The translations under genes and the position numbers were made by a program. Shown piece by piece: positions 1 through 12,314 of a DNA stretch of 64,000 nt (positions within the stretch are counted from its first letter, which is position 1; every line of letters starts with the position of its first letter). The notes beneath the pieces are model-generated. The model worked only from the letters and a program-made list of their open reading frames with translations, was not told the origin of the DNA and did not search any database. The stretch is from Sambucus nigra (lineage: Eukaryota; Streptophyta; Magnoliopsida; Dipsacales; Adoxaceae): positions 271,736,109 through 271,800,108 of the forward strand of contig OX422222.1 of the NCBI GenBank assembly GCA_949130495.1, given 5' to 3'.

Positions 1-633
1 TCGAGTAAACATAATCTCTGAAACTATCTAAGGAAGGAGCGACACATGCCCTAAAGAAATTTCATAATGCGTAGGAATGAAATAGTCGAAGCGTCTAAAA
101 AAAGTCCCGTGGCTCCCAAATCAGCTACAACATACCACGCAATCCGAAACTCTAAGCTTGATGTCCCTGCGGCTGAGCACCTGATATAATACATATATAT
201 AGCAAGAGAGAGAGAAGATGCAAGAAATGGGTCAGAGCCCGATGTGTAAAAATATTTGTTTAAGCAAGTATTTAAAATTTGCAGTAAATCAAGTATCAAG
301 TACATGTTCAAACTCTCTCTTCAGATTCTCACCCCTCTTCTAATGTGCACACCTAACACGCATCTAAATTTTATCCTTAGCTATACCTCCCAATATAACT
401 AGTCTGAATCCATCCTAATAGTATTTACCCTTACCATGAGTACGTCCGTATCGCCCATACAATACGTTAACCAATTAGCCTATATCGAAAAGCTAATTAA
501 TACATTTTCCGTTTCCATAATAAGTCAAATATTCGATTAGAATTTTCTTAACAAATTTCCATGCCCACATTCATTAATATTCCCACTAGATTATTTTACA
601 ATTCTCATACATATATAAATATAGTCACTTCTT

Positions 634-664
<31 letters not shown>

Positions 665-670
665 ACATGA

Positions 671-893
671 TACTGCACCCCCGGGATATATCCCATTAGT
701 GCACCTAGTCAACATACTGTACCCCCGGGTTATCACCCTTTAGTACACTTATTTAGATAATCTTTTACCCCCGGGTTATCACCCATTAGTACACTTACAA
801 TATGCTTTTGTACCCCCGGGTTATCACCCATCAGTACACTTATAATAATAAGATTTTCGCACCCCTGGGTTATCACCCATTAATGCTTTTAAT
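671..893 (-). repeat. Five-unit tandem repeat inside the Tekay-1 LTR (left copy)
   Basis: Units share the core CCCCCGGGTTATCACCC followed by ATTAGTACACTT, at roughly 40-55 bp spacing, with a SmaI-type CCCGGG in most units. The other LTR repeats the block, so the amplification predates this insertion. Function unknown. Confidence 0.85.
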
Positions 894-1198
894 AGTAATA
901 ATACATAATATGTATACACACATCCTATTATAATAGATAGGTATTTCCCCTCACCTACATATATGCTTCTCTAACGCATATTGCTTTCAACATTCATCAC
1001 TAGTTATTTGGATTATTATCCCTCTCGAAATCTCTACGGTGTGTTCTCTCCGTACCGAGTTTATTAAAGTATTTAGTTCCCTATACTTCTTTCAAAATCC
1101 TGCCTTACATAAGTTTATTATTTGGAAAATATTTCTCTCATTTCTGAACTGATAACTCAAAACTGGGTCCTAAAAGAAATTTTCAAAATTCCCATCTG

Positions 1199-1310
1199 TC
1201 GCTCGAACGAGGTGGCAAGTCGTTTGAACGACTGTCACATGTCGCTCGAATGAATTCGCGCGAGATAGCAATCTCGCTCGAACGACTTCGAGCGACTTCG
1301 CGCGAGAATT
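1199..1310. repeat. Palindrome cluster (TCGTTCGAACGA type), Tekay-1 3' LTR
   Basis: Near-perfect 12-bp palindromes occur at 1199-1210, 1220-1231, 1242-1253 and 1274-1285, with a CG-rich stretch up to about 1310. Variants are TCGCTCGAACGA, TCGTTTGAACGA and TCGCTCGAATGA. This is the most CpG-rich segment of an otherwise AT-rich LTR. Confidence 0.8.
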
Positions 1311-2443
1311 CGCTATTCGTCCCCTACCTTGGTTTTTCAACATTTTCCACCATTTTTAACCTCAAACCTTCTCAATCAACACCCCAAACTCCAGATAAAT
1401 AATTCTACATTGAACCCCATCAATAACACATGATTTCTAACATCCTAGGATCATCAATTTATTACGAATCGTTCATAAAATGTGAAATCCCCAATTTAAT
1501 TTTATCAAAACCCTAGTTCTTCCAATACATGTTCAAGAAGCCATTATTTCCAGATTTGTTCTACATATCAATTCTTTAAAATGTGATTTCCAGTCTTCAT
1601 ACATTAAGGGTTTCAATCTAATATATCACAGAACTTATTTCTACATTCAAGTTCATCAATTTCACCATTTTGATAACCTATAACATAATCCTAACAACCC
1701 TACACTAACATGAATCAAATTAATACCGAAATACAGAAAGTTATAAACACTTGCCTTGAGTGAGTAGTCTGATTTCTGGATGTTGTTGGTATAGGTGTGT
1801 TCCCCTCGTCCCGATCTATACGGTGGTGGTGGTGGTTGTGCACGGTGATGTCGATTTAGCCCTCTTCTCTTGGCAAAGATTTTCCCTCACACTTCCTATG
1901 GCTGTTCTTGCTTTCTCCAGCTTTCTAACCCTAATACAAATATTTGGGCTGATAAATTAAGTCCTAATTTTCGTCCATTAATTAGGCCTAAAAATCTAAT
2001 TTGCCATAATGCCCTTTGGGGGTGCTGGTTAGGTCTAAAATTGTTTTGGGACCCAAACTAAACACCCGAGTATACTATTTTGACTATCTCGACCCTTCCG
2101 GACTCGACGCCACACTCGAAATCATCACACGAGTTACTAAAAATAATTGATATATTTATTCCACCAATTTAGTCCCGAAACAACTCACACGCGTGTCTGA
2201 CTTAATTTACTAAATTGTCGTATTATTATCTCTCGACCATTTATCAAAGTGTATAGTTCCATATTACATATCGCACTGTAATATTAAACTAATAAGTATT
2301 AACCCTTAGCACGCTAGTTAATATTTATTTTTATTGGATCCGGATTAATTAACAATTTAATTCTTCACATTTAAATTTAATTAATCCCGTTGTAATAAAT
2401 AATCCCTTAATTATTTAAATCATAAAAAATGTGGGGTATTACA

Positions 2444-2455
2444 TACTTCCCCCCT
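2444..2455 (-). other. Polypurine tract of Tekay-1
   Basis: On the minus strand the sequence reads AGGGGGGAAGTA, directly followed by the LTR start TGTAATACC. This is the plus-strand DNA primer of LTR retrotransposons. Confidence 0.88.
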
Positions 2456-5400
2456 AACAAAGGAATTTCGTCCCGAAATTTGGAAAAATAAAGCATACCT
2501 GGTATGAATAAGTCTGGATATTTCTCACGCATATCTGCCTCACGCTCCCAAGTAGACTCTTCCACATTGTGATGCTGCCACTGCACCCGAACAAGTGTAA
2601 CTACCTTTGATCTTAGCCTCCTCTCACTATAATCTAGAATAGCTACCGGTCTCTCCTCATATGAACTATCTGTCTATAGTTCAATCTCCTCAATTGCAAT
2701 GTGAGTGTGTGCTAACTCATCTCGAAGGTATCACCTCAGTGACGAAATGTGGAACACATCATGGATACGATGCAAGTGCTCCGATAATCCCAATCTGTAT
2801 GCCACTGGTTCGATCCTCTCTATAATAAGAAATGGTCCCACATATCTCGGAGCCAACTTCACTTTCTTCCCAAATCTCATTACCCCCTTCATCGGAGATA
2901 CTCTCAACAAAACCTAGTCTCCCACTACGAACTCACGGAAGAACTTTTTTGCATCGGCGTAGCTTTTCTGCCTGTCCTGGGCTACCCGTATGCGATTTCG
3001 AATCATTTCGATCATGCTCGACGTATCCTGAATTACTTCTGGCCCGAGTAGCTTATTGTCTCCTACCTCCAGCCAACAAACTGGGGAACGACAAGGTCTA
3101 CCATACAATGCTTCGAACGGGGCCATGCCAATCGTAAACTGATAGGAGTTATTATAAGCAAACTCTACCAGTGGAAGATACTGTTACCAACCTCCCCTGA
3201 AATCATGGATACACATGCGCAACATATCCTCGAGCATCTGATTAGTGCGTTCAGTCTGCCTATCGGTCTGCTAGTGATACGCTGTACTCAACCGCAACTC
3301 GGTACCCATAGCTTCCTGGAAGCTTTCCCAAAAATGAGATACAAATGTCTTGTCTCTATCGGACACGATGTTAGGAGGTACACCATGCAGTCTCACTATC
3401 TCTGCAATAAATAACTGAGCATACTATCCCGCTGTGTAGTCTGTCCTAACGGGCAAGAAGTGGGCTACCTTCGTCAACCGATCTACGATAACCCATATAG
3501 AATCATGCTCCCTCTGCGAAGTGGGCAACCCGATGATAAAATCCATAAAAATGCCCTCCCATTTCCAGGTAGGAATCTCCAATGGCTGGAGTAAACCTGG
3601 TGGTCTCTGATGGTCCACTTTCACTAGCTGACAAGTGGTACACTTGGATACGAACTCTGCGATATCCTTTTTCATCCCTCTCCACCAATACTGCCGCCTC
3701 ATATCCTGGTACATTTTGTCCCCACCGGGATGTACCGCAAATCGGGACCCATATGACTCCGTCATTAATGCATATCGAAGGTCCTCCCCCTCTGGAACAA
3801 TGAGCCTCCCATTAACGCGCAACCCACCCTCAGAACTTACTGAATAAGACTCAACTCCCTCGGCCAAAATCTGCCTAACCCGATCTTGACAGAACGAATC
3901 CGCTGCCTGTGCCTGTACTATTTGCTTAATGATCTGAGGTATAACTGTCATCTCCGACATGAATGACCGGGCCACAGTATCCTGATGTCCCAATTCCTTC
4001 CATTTAGCTTTCCACACCTCGGCCATCTCATCGACTGGCCTACGGATCAATGCATCAGCAACCACATTAGCCTTCCCCGGATGATAGTGTATTTCGAACT
4101 GGTAATCCTTTACAAACTCAAGCCACCGACGTTGATGCATATTCAACTCCTTCTGCGTGAAAAAGTACTGTAGTGACTTGTGGTCTGTAAATAAGCGAAA
4201 CTGTTCCCCCAACAAATAATGCCTCCAAATTCGAAGCGCAAACACAACTGCTGCCAGCTCTAAGTCATGGGTGGAGTAATTCTTTTCATGAGGCTTAAGC
4301 TTTCGGGAAGAAAAATCTATGGCCTTATCCTCTTGCTGGAGTACTCCCCCAAGCCCCTGTAATGATGCGTCCGTACAGACCAGGTATTCCACTCCCACTC
4401 TGGGAAGTGCTAGAACAGGTGTTGAAGTTAACTTGTCCTTCAGCTCATCAAATGCCAACTTACATGCATCGTTCCAAACAAACGGTACGCCCTTTCGAGT
4501 CAAATTTATCATCGGACCCGCAATCTTCGAGAATCCCCAAATAAACCGTCTGTAGTATCCGGCTAATCCTAGAAAACTCTGCACCTCCGTCGGTGTCGTG
4601 GGTTGTCCCCACTCCCTCACCGCTGACACATTACTAGGGTCTACAGATACCCCTTTTCTGACACAATGTTTCCCAGAAACTGTACCTCCCGCTGCCAAAA
4701 CTCGCACTTCTCATATTTGGTATACAACTCATGCTGTCGTAGGATCTGTATGATCATACGTAAATGCTCGGCATGTTCTTCTTCAGTGTGGGAATAAATC
4801 AGGATGTCATCTATGTAGACGATGATGAACTGATCTAGGAACTCTCTGAATACTCCGTTCATTAAGTCCATGAATATTGCTGGGGCATTGGTTAGCCCAA
4901 ATGGCATAACCCTGAATTCATACGATCCATACCTCGTCAGAAAGGCAGTCTTGGCCATGTCCTGCTCCCTGATGCATAACTGATGGTACCCGGATCTCAA
5001 ATCTATCTTCGAGAAGTGGGCCGCTCCTCTCAGCTGATCAAACAGGTCATCGATCCGAGGCAATGGATAATTATTCCGTATCGTGACTTTGTTAAGCTCC
5101 CAATAATCAATACAAAGCCGTAGGGAGCCATACCTTTTCTTTACAAACAAAACTGGGGCACCCCAAGGCGAGGTACTCCTACGGATGAAGCCCTATCCAA
5201 ATAACTGTTCTATCTGATCCCGTAACTCCCTCATCTCTGCCGGAGCCATACGGTAAGGTCTACGTGCTATCAGACGAGTGCCTGGTGCTAAGTCTATCAC
5301 AAACTCGATCTCCCTACTCGGAGGCAACCCCGGCGTATCCTGAAATATATCAGCAAACTCGTAGACGACCGAAATCGAATCAAGTGGAACCACGACTACA

Positions 5401-6000
5401 GAGGTCTCATCCTCTATATAAAACAAGTGGGTGGAGGACCCTCCCTCCGAGCGAGGCATTGCCACCAAGAACATCTCTTGGTCCGGAATGGCGAACACTT
5501 TACTCCTACTGAAGCAATCAATCATGGCCCTATACTCGACTAACCAATCCATACCAATAATGGCATCGTACTCCAACATGTCTAATACTAGCATATCAGC
5601 CGGTAAGATTAAACTACCAATCTCTATGCCTACTCCCCGGCATATAAAGAAAATCAATGACCCATTACCCAGTGGTGAGTCTACACAAGTCACTGTTCTC
5701 TCTGTCGTGCTTAATAACCTCGTGGCCTTTGCAAATCTATTAGCTATAAAAGAGTGTGATGCCCCCGTGTCAAATAAGATGCGACCCAAAGTGCCATGGA
5801 TAGAAAACTTACCCTCCACTGCGGGCAGTGCCTGTGACCTGGTGGACGTTATAGACACGTCCATACTATAACTGTCCTTGCTGCATCGGAACTGCGGGTA
5901 AAGATGGAACTGGAGTCGGCGCTGGTAGGGCGGTGGGAAAAATAGGTCTCTGGGGCTCCTGGTGAGCACCCTGCTATCAAGGAACTCTATCCCTATCCGG
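2456..6000 (-). pseudogene. Tekay-1 pol: protease, RT, RNase H, integrase, chromodomain (decayed)
   Basis: The retropepsin motif LFDTGAS lies in the segment 5193-6000. RT follows at 4641-5150 with an intact YIDD. RNase H and the integrase zinc finger and first catalytic part are at 3424-4707. The integrase tail is at 2914-3126. The chromodomain, downstream at about 2480-2600, is still recognisable (VRVQW...EESTWE). Breaks: TAG at 5193-5195, TAG at 3424-3426, further stops near 3264 and after 2914, and a frameshift at a GGGG run near 4655 between RT and RNase H. In an intact element the polyprotein would be cut into reverse transcriptase and integrase, and the chromodomain would steer insertion to heterochromatin. 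Confidence 0.92.
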
Positions 6001-7092
6001 TCACTCCTGTTTCTTATGGCCAGTCTTGCCACTAGTATAACATTTCCCAATGAAGTTTCCTCCTCTCTGCCCCTGGTAGCCTCGGCCCGGTTGGCCGTTA
6101 CCACCTCTACCTTGGCCTTGCTGGCCCTATTGTCCTCCCTGCTGTTGACCCTGCTACTGATTTTGTGGTTGGCCCTGTGGTTGGCCCTGGTGGCCCTGTC
6201 TCCACCCCCCATGACCATGCCTGAACCCTCCAGAACGAAACCTCTTAGCAGACTCCCCCTGTTGGGAACCTTGCCTCTGACTCTGCTCAACTGGTACTCC
6301 ACTGGAATTTCGTCCCCCTGTCTTTCCCAACTGGTTGGGATCTCCCCCTCGCTTGCTTCCCTTAGCATGAAAGCAATTGTGCTGACAATGCAATAAGGCT
6401 GCATTCATAACATCGGTATATGAGTGTAGAAAAAGGTTAACCAATAAATGTTGTCGTATCTTCCAAGTCAAGCCATCCATGAACATCTGAATGCGCTTCT
6501 CCTCAGTAGACACCTCCTCCGGTACCATGTTTGTCAAGCGTGTAAACTCTTCCTCGTATTCCGCAACGTTCTTCCCTTCTTGGGTGAGGTCTAAAAGTCT
6601 CCGTCTCATCTCAGTCTTGACGGTGAAAGGAAAATACTTGCGGTCAAACCGCACCCAAAAATCGTTGATAGTCATCACATCTCGCTCCTCGGTAGTAGTA
6701 GTGGATTCCCACCACTGTAAGGCTTCCCCTCTGAGCTTGAAGGTAGCCAAAACCTGCCTTCAAACCTCTGTGCACTCATACATGCGAAGATGCCGCTGTA
6801 TGTCCTTCTTCCACTGACTCGCGGTAACCACATCGGAACTAGCCAAGAACTCTGGGGGAAAAGCCCTCTGAAAGGACTCTCTAACTCTCTCCCATGCAGT
6901 GGGAAACAGATGCACTGGAACTGGTGCTATTGCCTGAACCTGAGGTGGGGCCTATTACACCACCGCTAAGGCTACATTTACCGCATGTTCAACGATCGCG
7001 GCAACTTCTGTTGCGTTCATTGTCCCCTGTGCCTATATGGCCGCCTGTTCTGGATGGGCCCGTCGGTCTCTTGGTGCACGTCGAGGAGGCAT
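6001..7092 (-). pseudogene. Tekay-1 gag (multiple stops)
   Basis: The ATG at 7090-7092 starts MPPRRAP, the same N-terminus as in Tekay-2 and -3, and follows CTCAG directly. One frame runs through the retrotrans_gag domain (WWES...FDRKYFP...EYEEEFTRL, 6154-6750) and a Q/G-rich linker to a CCHC knuckle at 6001-6042. In-frame stops lie at 7033-7035, 6955-6957, 6952-6954, near 6766 and at 6154-6156. In the knuckle the second Cys is Ser and the last Cys codon is TGA, so RNA binding would be lost even if the stops were read through. Confidence 0.9.
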
Positions 7093-7266
7093 CTGAGACG
7101 AGAAAGAATATTATTAGTCCACAATTATTTCAAAATCTCAAATAGCTGAAGACGTAACCGCAAAATATAAGATCAGAACAGTCCTAAAAATAGGGCTCTA
7201 TATCAAAGGACGCAAAGCTGAAGACATAGTAAGCCGTACAGATCCTAATGGACACTAGAACCTAAT

Positions 7267-7278
7267 GCTCTGATACCA
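7267..7278 (-). other. Primer binding site of Tekay-1 (initiator Met-tRNA type)
   Basis: TGGTATCAGAGC on the minus strand, two bases inside the 5' LTR end at 7281. It is complementary to the 3' end of plant initiator tRNA-Met. Confidence 0.9.
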
Positions 7279-8264
7279 CCTGTGACACCCCACCCAATTA
7301 AATATCGGGTGATCAGTCCTTTATAAAATTTAAAACAGAATGTTCGGTTGGTTCATTCTTAGCACCACTGTGGAAAACACAATAACTTATTTAATCACCT
7401 AATATAATTAAGCTAAGTGTCAAAATATTTTTCTTATAACGATTTAATTACCAAACCAAGTAATTTAATATGAAACATCCATGCACAATTAATTAATACA
7501 AATACTGCACCAGAATCACATGCTGAAATAAATAAGACTGGATAAACATCCCAGTTCAAAACTCTAAACCAAAACAACAGTAGCCAATGATGCAAATGAA
7601 AGTAAACGAGAAATAGAGTAAACATAATCTCTGAAACTATCTAAGGAAGGAGCGACACATGCCCTAAAGAAATGTCATAATGCGTAGGAATGAAATAGTC
7701 GAAGCGTCTAAACAAAGTCCTGTGGCTCCCACATCAGCTACAGCATACTGCGCAATCCGAAACTCTAAGCTTGATGTCCCTGCGGCTGAGCACCTGATAT
7801 AATACATATATATAGCAAGAGAGAGAAGATGCAAGAAACGGGTCAGAGACGGATGTGTAAAAATATTTGTTTAAGCAAGTATTTAAAATTTGTAGTAAAG
7901 CAAGTATCAAGTACATGTTACTCTCTCTTCAGATTCTCACCCCTCTTCTAATGTGCACACCTAACACGCATCTAAATTTTATCCTTAGCTATACCTCCCA
8001 ATATAACTAGTCTGAATCCATCCTAATAGTATTTACCCTTACTATGAGTACGCCCATATTGCCCATACAATACGTTAACCAATTAGCCTATATCGAAAAG
8101 CTAATTAATACATTTTCCGTTTCCATAATAAGTCAAATATTCGATTAGAATTTTCTTAACAAATTTCCATGCCCACATTCATTAATATTCCCACTAGATT
8201 ATTTTACAATTCTCATACATATATACATATAGTCACTTCTTCCCTATATATATATATAACATGA

Positions 8265-8484
8265 TACTGCACCCCCGGGATATATCCCATTAGTGCACCT
8301 AGTCAACATACTGTACCCCCGGGTTATCACCCTTTAGTACACTTATTTAGATAATCTTTTACCCCCGGGTTATCACCCATTAGTACACTTACAATATGCT
8401 TTTGTACCCCCGGGTTATCACCCATTAGTACACTTATAATAATAAGATTTTCTCACCCCCGGGTTATCACCCATTAGTGCTTTT
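8265..8484 (-). repeat. Five-unit tandem repeat inside the Tekay-1 LTR (right copy)
   Basis: Same units as at 671-893 (CCCCCGGGTTATCACCC core). Unit number is equal in both LTRs, so there has been no array slippage since insertion. Confidence 0.85.
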
Positions 8485-8792
8485 AATAGTAATAATACAT
8501 AATAGGTATACACACATCCTATTATAATAGATAGGTATTTCCCCTCACCTACATATATGCTTCTCTAACGCATATTGATTTCAACATTCCTCACTAGTTA
8601 TTTGGATTATTATCCCTCTCGAAATATCTATGGTGTGTTCTCTCCGTACCGAGTTTATTAAAGTATTTAGTTCCCTATACTTCTTTCGAAATCCTGCCTT
8701 ACATAAGTTTATTATTTGGAAAATATTTCTCTCATTTCTGAACTGATAACTCAAAACTGGGTCCTAAAAGAAATTTTCAAAATTCCACTCTG

Positions 8793-8900
8793 TCGCTCGA
8801 ACGAGGTGGCAAGTCATTTGAACGACTGCCACATGTCACTCGAACGACTTCGCGCGATATAGCAATCTCGCTCGAACGACTTCGAGCGACTTCGCGTGAG
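8793..8900. repeat. Palindrome cluster (TCGTTCGAACGA type), Tekay-1 5' LTR
   Basis: Counterpart of 1199-1310, with several single-base changes between the two copies, mostly C/T or G/A at CpG. Confidence 0.78.
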
Positions 8901-10039
8901 AATTCGTTGTTCGTCCCCTACCTTGGTTTTTCAACGTTTTCCACCATTTTTAACCTCAAACCTTCTCAATCAACACCCCAAACTCCAAATAAATAATTCT
9001 ACATTGAACCCCATCAATAACACATGATTTCTAACATCCTAGGATCATTAATTTATTACGAATCGTTCATAAAATGTGAAATCCCCAATTTAATTTTATC
9101 AAAACCCTAGTTCTTCCAATACTTGTTCAAGAAGCCATTATTTCCAGATTTGTTCTACATATCAATTCTTTAAAACTTGATTTCCAGTCTTCATACATTA
9201 AGGGTTTCAATCTAATATATCAAAAGAACTTATTTCTACATTCAAGTTCATCAATTTCACCATTTTGATAACCTATAACATAATACTAACAACCCTACAC
9301 TAACATGAATAAAATTAATACCGAAAATACAACAAGTTATAAACACTTGCCTTGAGTGAGTAGTCTGATTTCTGGATATTGTTGGTATAGGTATGTTCCC
9401 CTCGTCCCGATCTACACGGTGGTGGTGGTGGTTGTGCACGGTGATGTCGATTTAGCCCTCTTCTCTTGGCAAAGGTTTTCCCTCACACTTCCTATGGCCG
9501 TCCTTGATTTCTCCAGCTTTCTAACCCTAATGCAAATGTTTTGGCTGATAAATTAAGTCCTATTTTTCGTCCATTAATTAGGCCTAAAAATCCAATTTGC
9601 CATAATGCCCTTTTGGGGCGCCGGTTAGGTTTAAAATTGCCCCGGGACCCAAACTAAACATCCGAGTATACTATTTCGACTATCTCGACCCTTACGGACT
9701 CAATGATACACTCGAAATCATCATACGAGTTACTAAAAATAATTAATATATTTATTCCACCAATTTAGTCCCGACACGACTCACACGCGCGTCTGACTTA
9801 ATTTACTAAACTGTCGTATTATTATCTCTCGACCATTTATCAAAGTGTATAGTTCCATATTACATATTGCACAGTAATATTAAACTAATAAGTATTAACC
9901 CTTAGCACGCTAGTTAATATTTATTTTTATTGGATTCGGATTAATTAACAATTTAATTCTTCACATTTAAATTTAATTAATCCCGTTGTAATAAATAATC
10001 CCTTAATTATTTAAATCATAAAAAATGTGAGGTATTACA

Positions 10040-10605
10040 CGACGGTATGACATCGATGAAGTAATGGCTGCAAGTTGCAGGTCCACCAACAGTAATTTTG
10101 AAACCAGGCCTAGAGCAACGGCTCCAGTATAGCCAGCATCACCTACTTCCCGCAAATGCACGAACTGTAGCACCACCGGGAGGGAGATCATTCCTCCAGC
10201 AACCAATTATCTGGCCGCCGAAGGTGAAATAAGAAAAAGCCCGGCCAACAAACCCTTGGGAGAACGGGAAAATTCGGGCAAAGCCGCAGTAACACTGAGA
10301 TTTACACCCAGCATGGCAGAAAACTCCTCGTAGGTAGGAAAAATTTCATCCAACCAAAAGCGGAATGCATGGTCTTCGGGGTACCAGAATTGTACCGCCG
10401 CCATCAACATGTTCCACTCAAAAGGCCGATTGCGCCACAAGGAGACTCGACGCATGTTGAAAGCATCATAGTCAACATTATAAGAGCACATTGCTTCCAA
10501 GGCTTCGAGGTAGTTAGCAAACTCAATGCTACCAGGGAGAGCCATCTTGCAAGGCCAAAAGATAGGGGGAAAGTAAGTAAGAATGCAAAGGTGTGATGAA
10601 AACAC
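10040..10605 (-). pseudogene. Antisense DUF7745-like ORF, 3' end cut by Tekay-1
   Basis: The open frame 10207-10605 (132 aa; the likely start MALPGS lies at about 10554) contains AAVQFWYPEDHAFRFWLDEI followed by PTYEEFSAML. This fits the pattern of a hydrophobic helix, FW.P..., F.F and PT.EEY..L seen in the plant DUF7745 family, which is often carried by transposons and has no known enzymatic role. Related sequence continues below 10207 in another frame until the Tekay-1 border at 10039, so the gene is shifted and truncated. A TATA box and two palindromes lie upstream. Family assignment is by motif reading only. Confidence 0.5.
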
Positions 10606-10619
10606 TCCACCCTTACCCC

Positions 10620-10786
10620 CTTTTTATACTTGAAGAACCCTCATTAGAGACATAATCGCTATAGAAATCGGAGGGAATCCTACCCCATAAGCTATTAAAG
10701 GCTGAAGAGGGTACCAATCAAAGATTTGAAGTGATGGGACTGGACTGAACTGCCGATAGGCAGGACAGGATGCTTGTCGATCGGCA
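10620..10786 (-). promoter_or_regulatory. Putative promoter of the antisense DUF7745-like ORF
   Basis: TATAAAAAG on the minus strand at 10620-10628, about 65 bp upstream of the MALPGS start. Palindromes TGCCGATAGGCA (10751-10762) and TGTCGATCGGCA (10775-10786) lie about 120 bp further upstream. Confidence 0.45.
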
Positions 10787-10799
10787 ACCCCCCATTTTT

Positions 10800-11430
10800 A
10801 GAAATTTCCCTTTTTTCTCTTTTGTCAAATCAGAAAACCAAATAAAAATAAATTGATGTTCTCAACAGAATTTCAAAATCCCCTTTCCTCCTTATATAAT
10901 TTCCCTTTTAAATAAAAACTTTCCTTCAAAAATCCCATAAATATTCCTTTTTACGGTCTCAGTAGCAAAGTAAAAAGTGCATGTGCATGCATTCATTCAT
11001 CATTAATAAATGATAATAAAAAACTCCTTTGCAATGCATCCTTTTGTTTTTGTGTTACGTCTTTGTAGGAAATAAAAAGAAAAAGCAAAAAATAGCGGGA
11101 CTCAGCCCGAGCCCATATTCTCTCTCTCTCTAAGAACTTCCACCCCTGTGACGTGCTCTCTTTCCCCTATGGTGAGACGATGCACCACCACTACCCGAGC
11201 CAGTGTCCTATCCGGACGAAGCAAATGGCACCAAGCAAGAAGGAACAAGAATCGCATCCCAAATATGGGCAGTCGCTAAGGATATCCAGTCTCTGATATC
11301 TCTTAGCCAAGTGGTCTTACTGGACGTAAAAGAAAAATCAGTATCAAAGTAGAGATGACCAAAACAAGAAAAAAAGAAAAGAACAGAAAGGTATCCCGCA
11401 GGTTGAAGGACCTCCTATGTCAAACCCAAC
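10800..11430. other. Non-coding spacer in the Tat-like remnant
   Basis: AT-rich to about 11100, then mixed. I see only short chance frames and no repeat or domain. Confidence 0.6.
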
Positions 11431-11432
11431 TC

Positions 11433-12162
11433 CTACGGATCCATTGCATGAGGACGATGCAACATAGGCACCATCCCTCCATCAGCCCGCCGAATGTTGT
11501 ACGAAGGGGTATGAAATCGCAAGAAAGGAACCTTTGAAGTAGCCGTCGCCACATAGATCACCACCACTGTGGAAAGATCCCACCGCCTGACTTGAACCCG
11601 CAAGAAGGAAAGGCAGGGCATCATATATGCTGGGTGCCATCAACCAGCTCATCACAAAGTCCATATAGTCAGACGGCGCAGCCGTATCGGTGTACAACAA
11701 GTAGGACTCGCCGATCATCGCCGCGATCCTCGCGTCCTCCGACAGTAGTCGCTCCCTCCTCAAAGAGGTAGGAGGTTGTGCTGGTGGCACCACCACTTCT
11801 TCCTCAGCAATCTGGCGAACCACCCTCTCCCCGGATACCAGGAATGGCTGAACTCATGCGCCAGCAAACGCCTTATCTGCGCGTTCACCCCGGTCGTCCC
11901 TACATCCTGAATGGCTGTCCCCCAGGGATAAAAGGTCACCTAAAAATCTCCAAGAAGGCATAAATCAATAAAAGATCAGAAGGTGCAAAAACCAAGACTG
12001 AAATGGAAAGAGTCTTACCCTACCACTGGTCAGGTCATTCAAGACCTGACGCACCGCCTTCAGAGAGAGAGATCCCTTCGACTTACGCCATCGATACAAT
12101 CGGCAAAAGTCCCCAACAGTGTCATCCTTCAGAGCGATCAGCGGGGTATTGCACCCAATCAC
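11433..12162 (-). pseudogene. Probable 3' exons of the antisense plant-mobile-domain gene
   Basis: Open frames at 11965-12162 and 11482-11823 continue in the orientation of the mobile-domain ORF upstream. The second reads as an acidic/proline linker (EEEVVVPPAQPP) followed by a helical segment with YMDFVMSW. No motif is decisive. Linkage to the upstream ORF is inferred from strand and order, with gaps that could be introns or breaks. Confidence 0.35.
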
Positions 12163-12314
12163 CTCATAAAACCACGTATGTCAAAGATAATAATTCACAA
12201 ACAAAAAGAGATGCATAAGGAAAATGCGAATGCATGAAAGGAAAATGCGAATGCATGAAAAGAAATGCACAAAATTAAGAATACCTCAAGAAGATACGTG
12301 GCCCTAGTAAAGGT

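Larger units (their letters stand above)
1..2443 (-). repeat. Tekay-1 3' LTR (partial)
   Basis: Matches 7617-10039 nearly base for base, with scattered substitutions. It ends at ...GGGGTATTACA (plus strand), the LTR terminus. Its outer end lies left of the window. It includes a (TA)n run at 640-663, C-rich tandem repeats, a palindrome cluster and a copy of the conserved AGGCAAGT site at 1745-1757. Confidence 0.92.
7093..9350 (-). other. Candidate GC-AG leader intron of Tekay-1
   Basis: In element orientation the 5' LTR carries AAG|GCAAGTGTTTA (exon end 9351, intron start 9350), a GC-type donor. A pyrimidine-rich tract ending CTCAG abuts the gag ATG (acceptor at 7093). Equivalent sites occur in Tekay-2 and Tekay-3, and the donor recurs in Tekay-H. 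This is inferred from conservation; no transcript is available. Confidence 0.45.
1..10039 (-). mobile_element. Tekay-1: Tekay/Del-type chromovirus LTR retrotransposon, left end outside the window
   Basis: Two near-identical LTR sequences (1-2443 and 7281-10039) flank a gag-pol region read on the minus strand. The LTR edges are TGTAATACC and GGGGTGTCACA in element orientation. A methionine-tRNA primer site abuts the 5' LTR and a purine tract abuts the 3' LTR. Domain order is Gag, protease, RT, RNase H, integrase, chromodomain, as in plant Tekay chromoviruses. Gag and pol hold several stops and frameshifts, so this copy is dead. The base run after the right LTR (CGACG, 10040-10044) should be one half of the target duplication; the partner lies off the window. 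It interrupts the Tat-like remnant to its right. Confidence 0.93.
7281..10039 (-). repeat. Tekay-1 5' LTR (2759 bp)
   Basis: Bounded by TGTGACACCCC (plus strand, 7281) and GGTATTACA (ends 10039). It is the counterpart of 1-2443. It carries the C-rich tandem block at 8265-8484, the palindrome cluster at 8793-8900 and the AGGCAAGT site at 9341-9353. Divergence from the other LTR looks like a few percent by eye, with the (TA)n run shorter here. Confidence 0.93.

Noticed and set aside
5962..6396. Leucine/serine-rich plus-strand ORF resembling a secreted protein
   Set aside because: Antisense shadow of the Gag linker; hydrophobicity comes from the reverse complement of CAG-rich codons.
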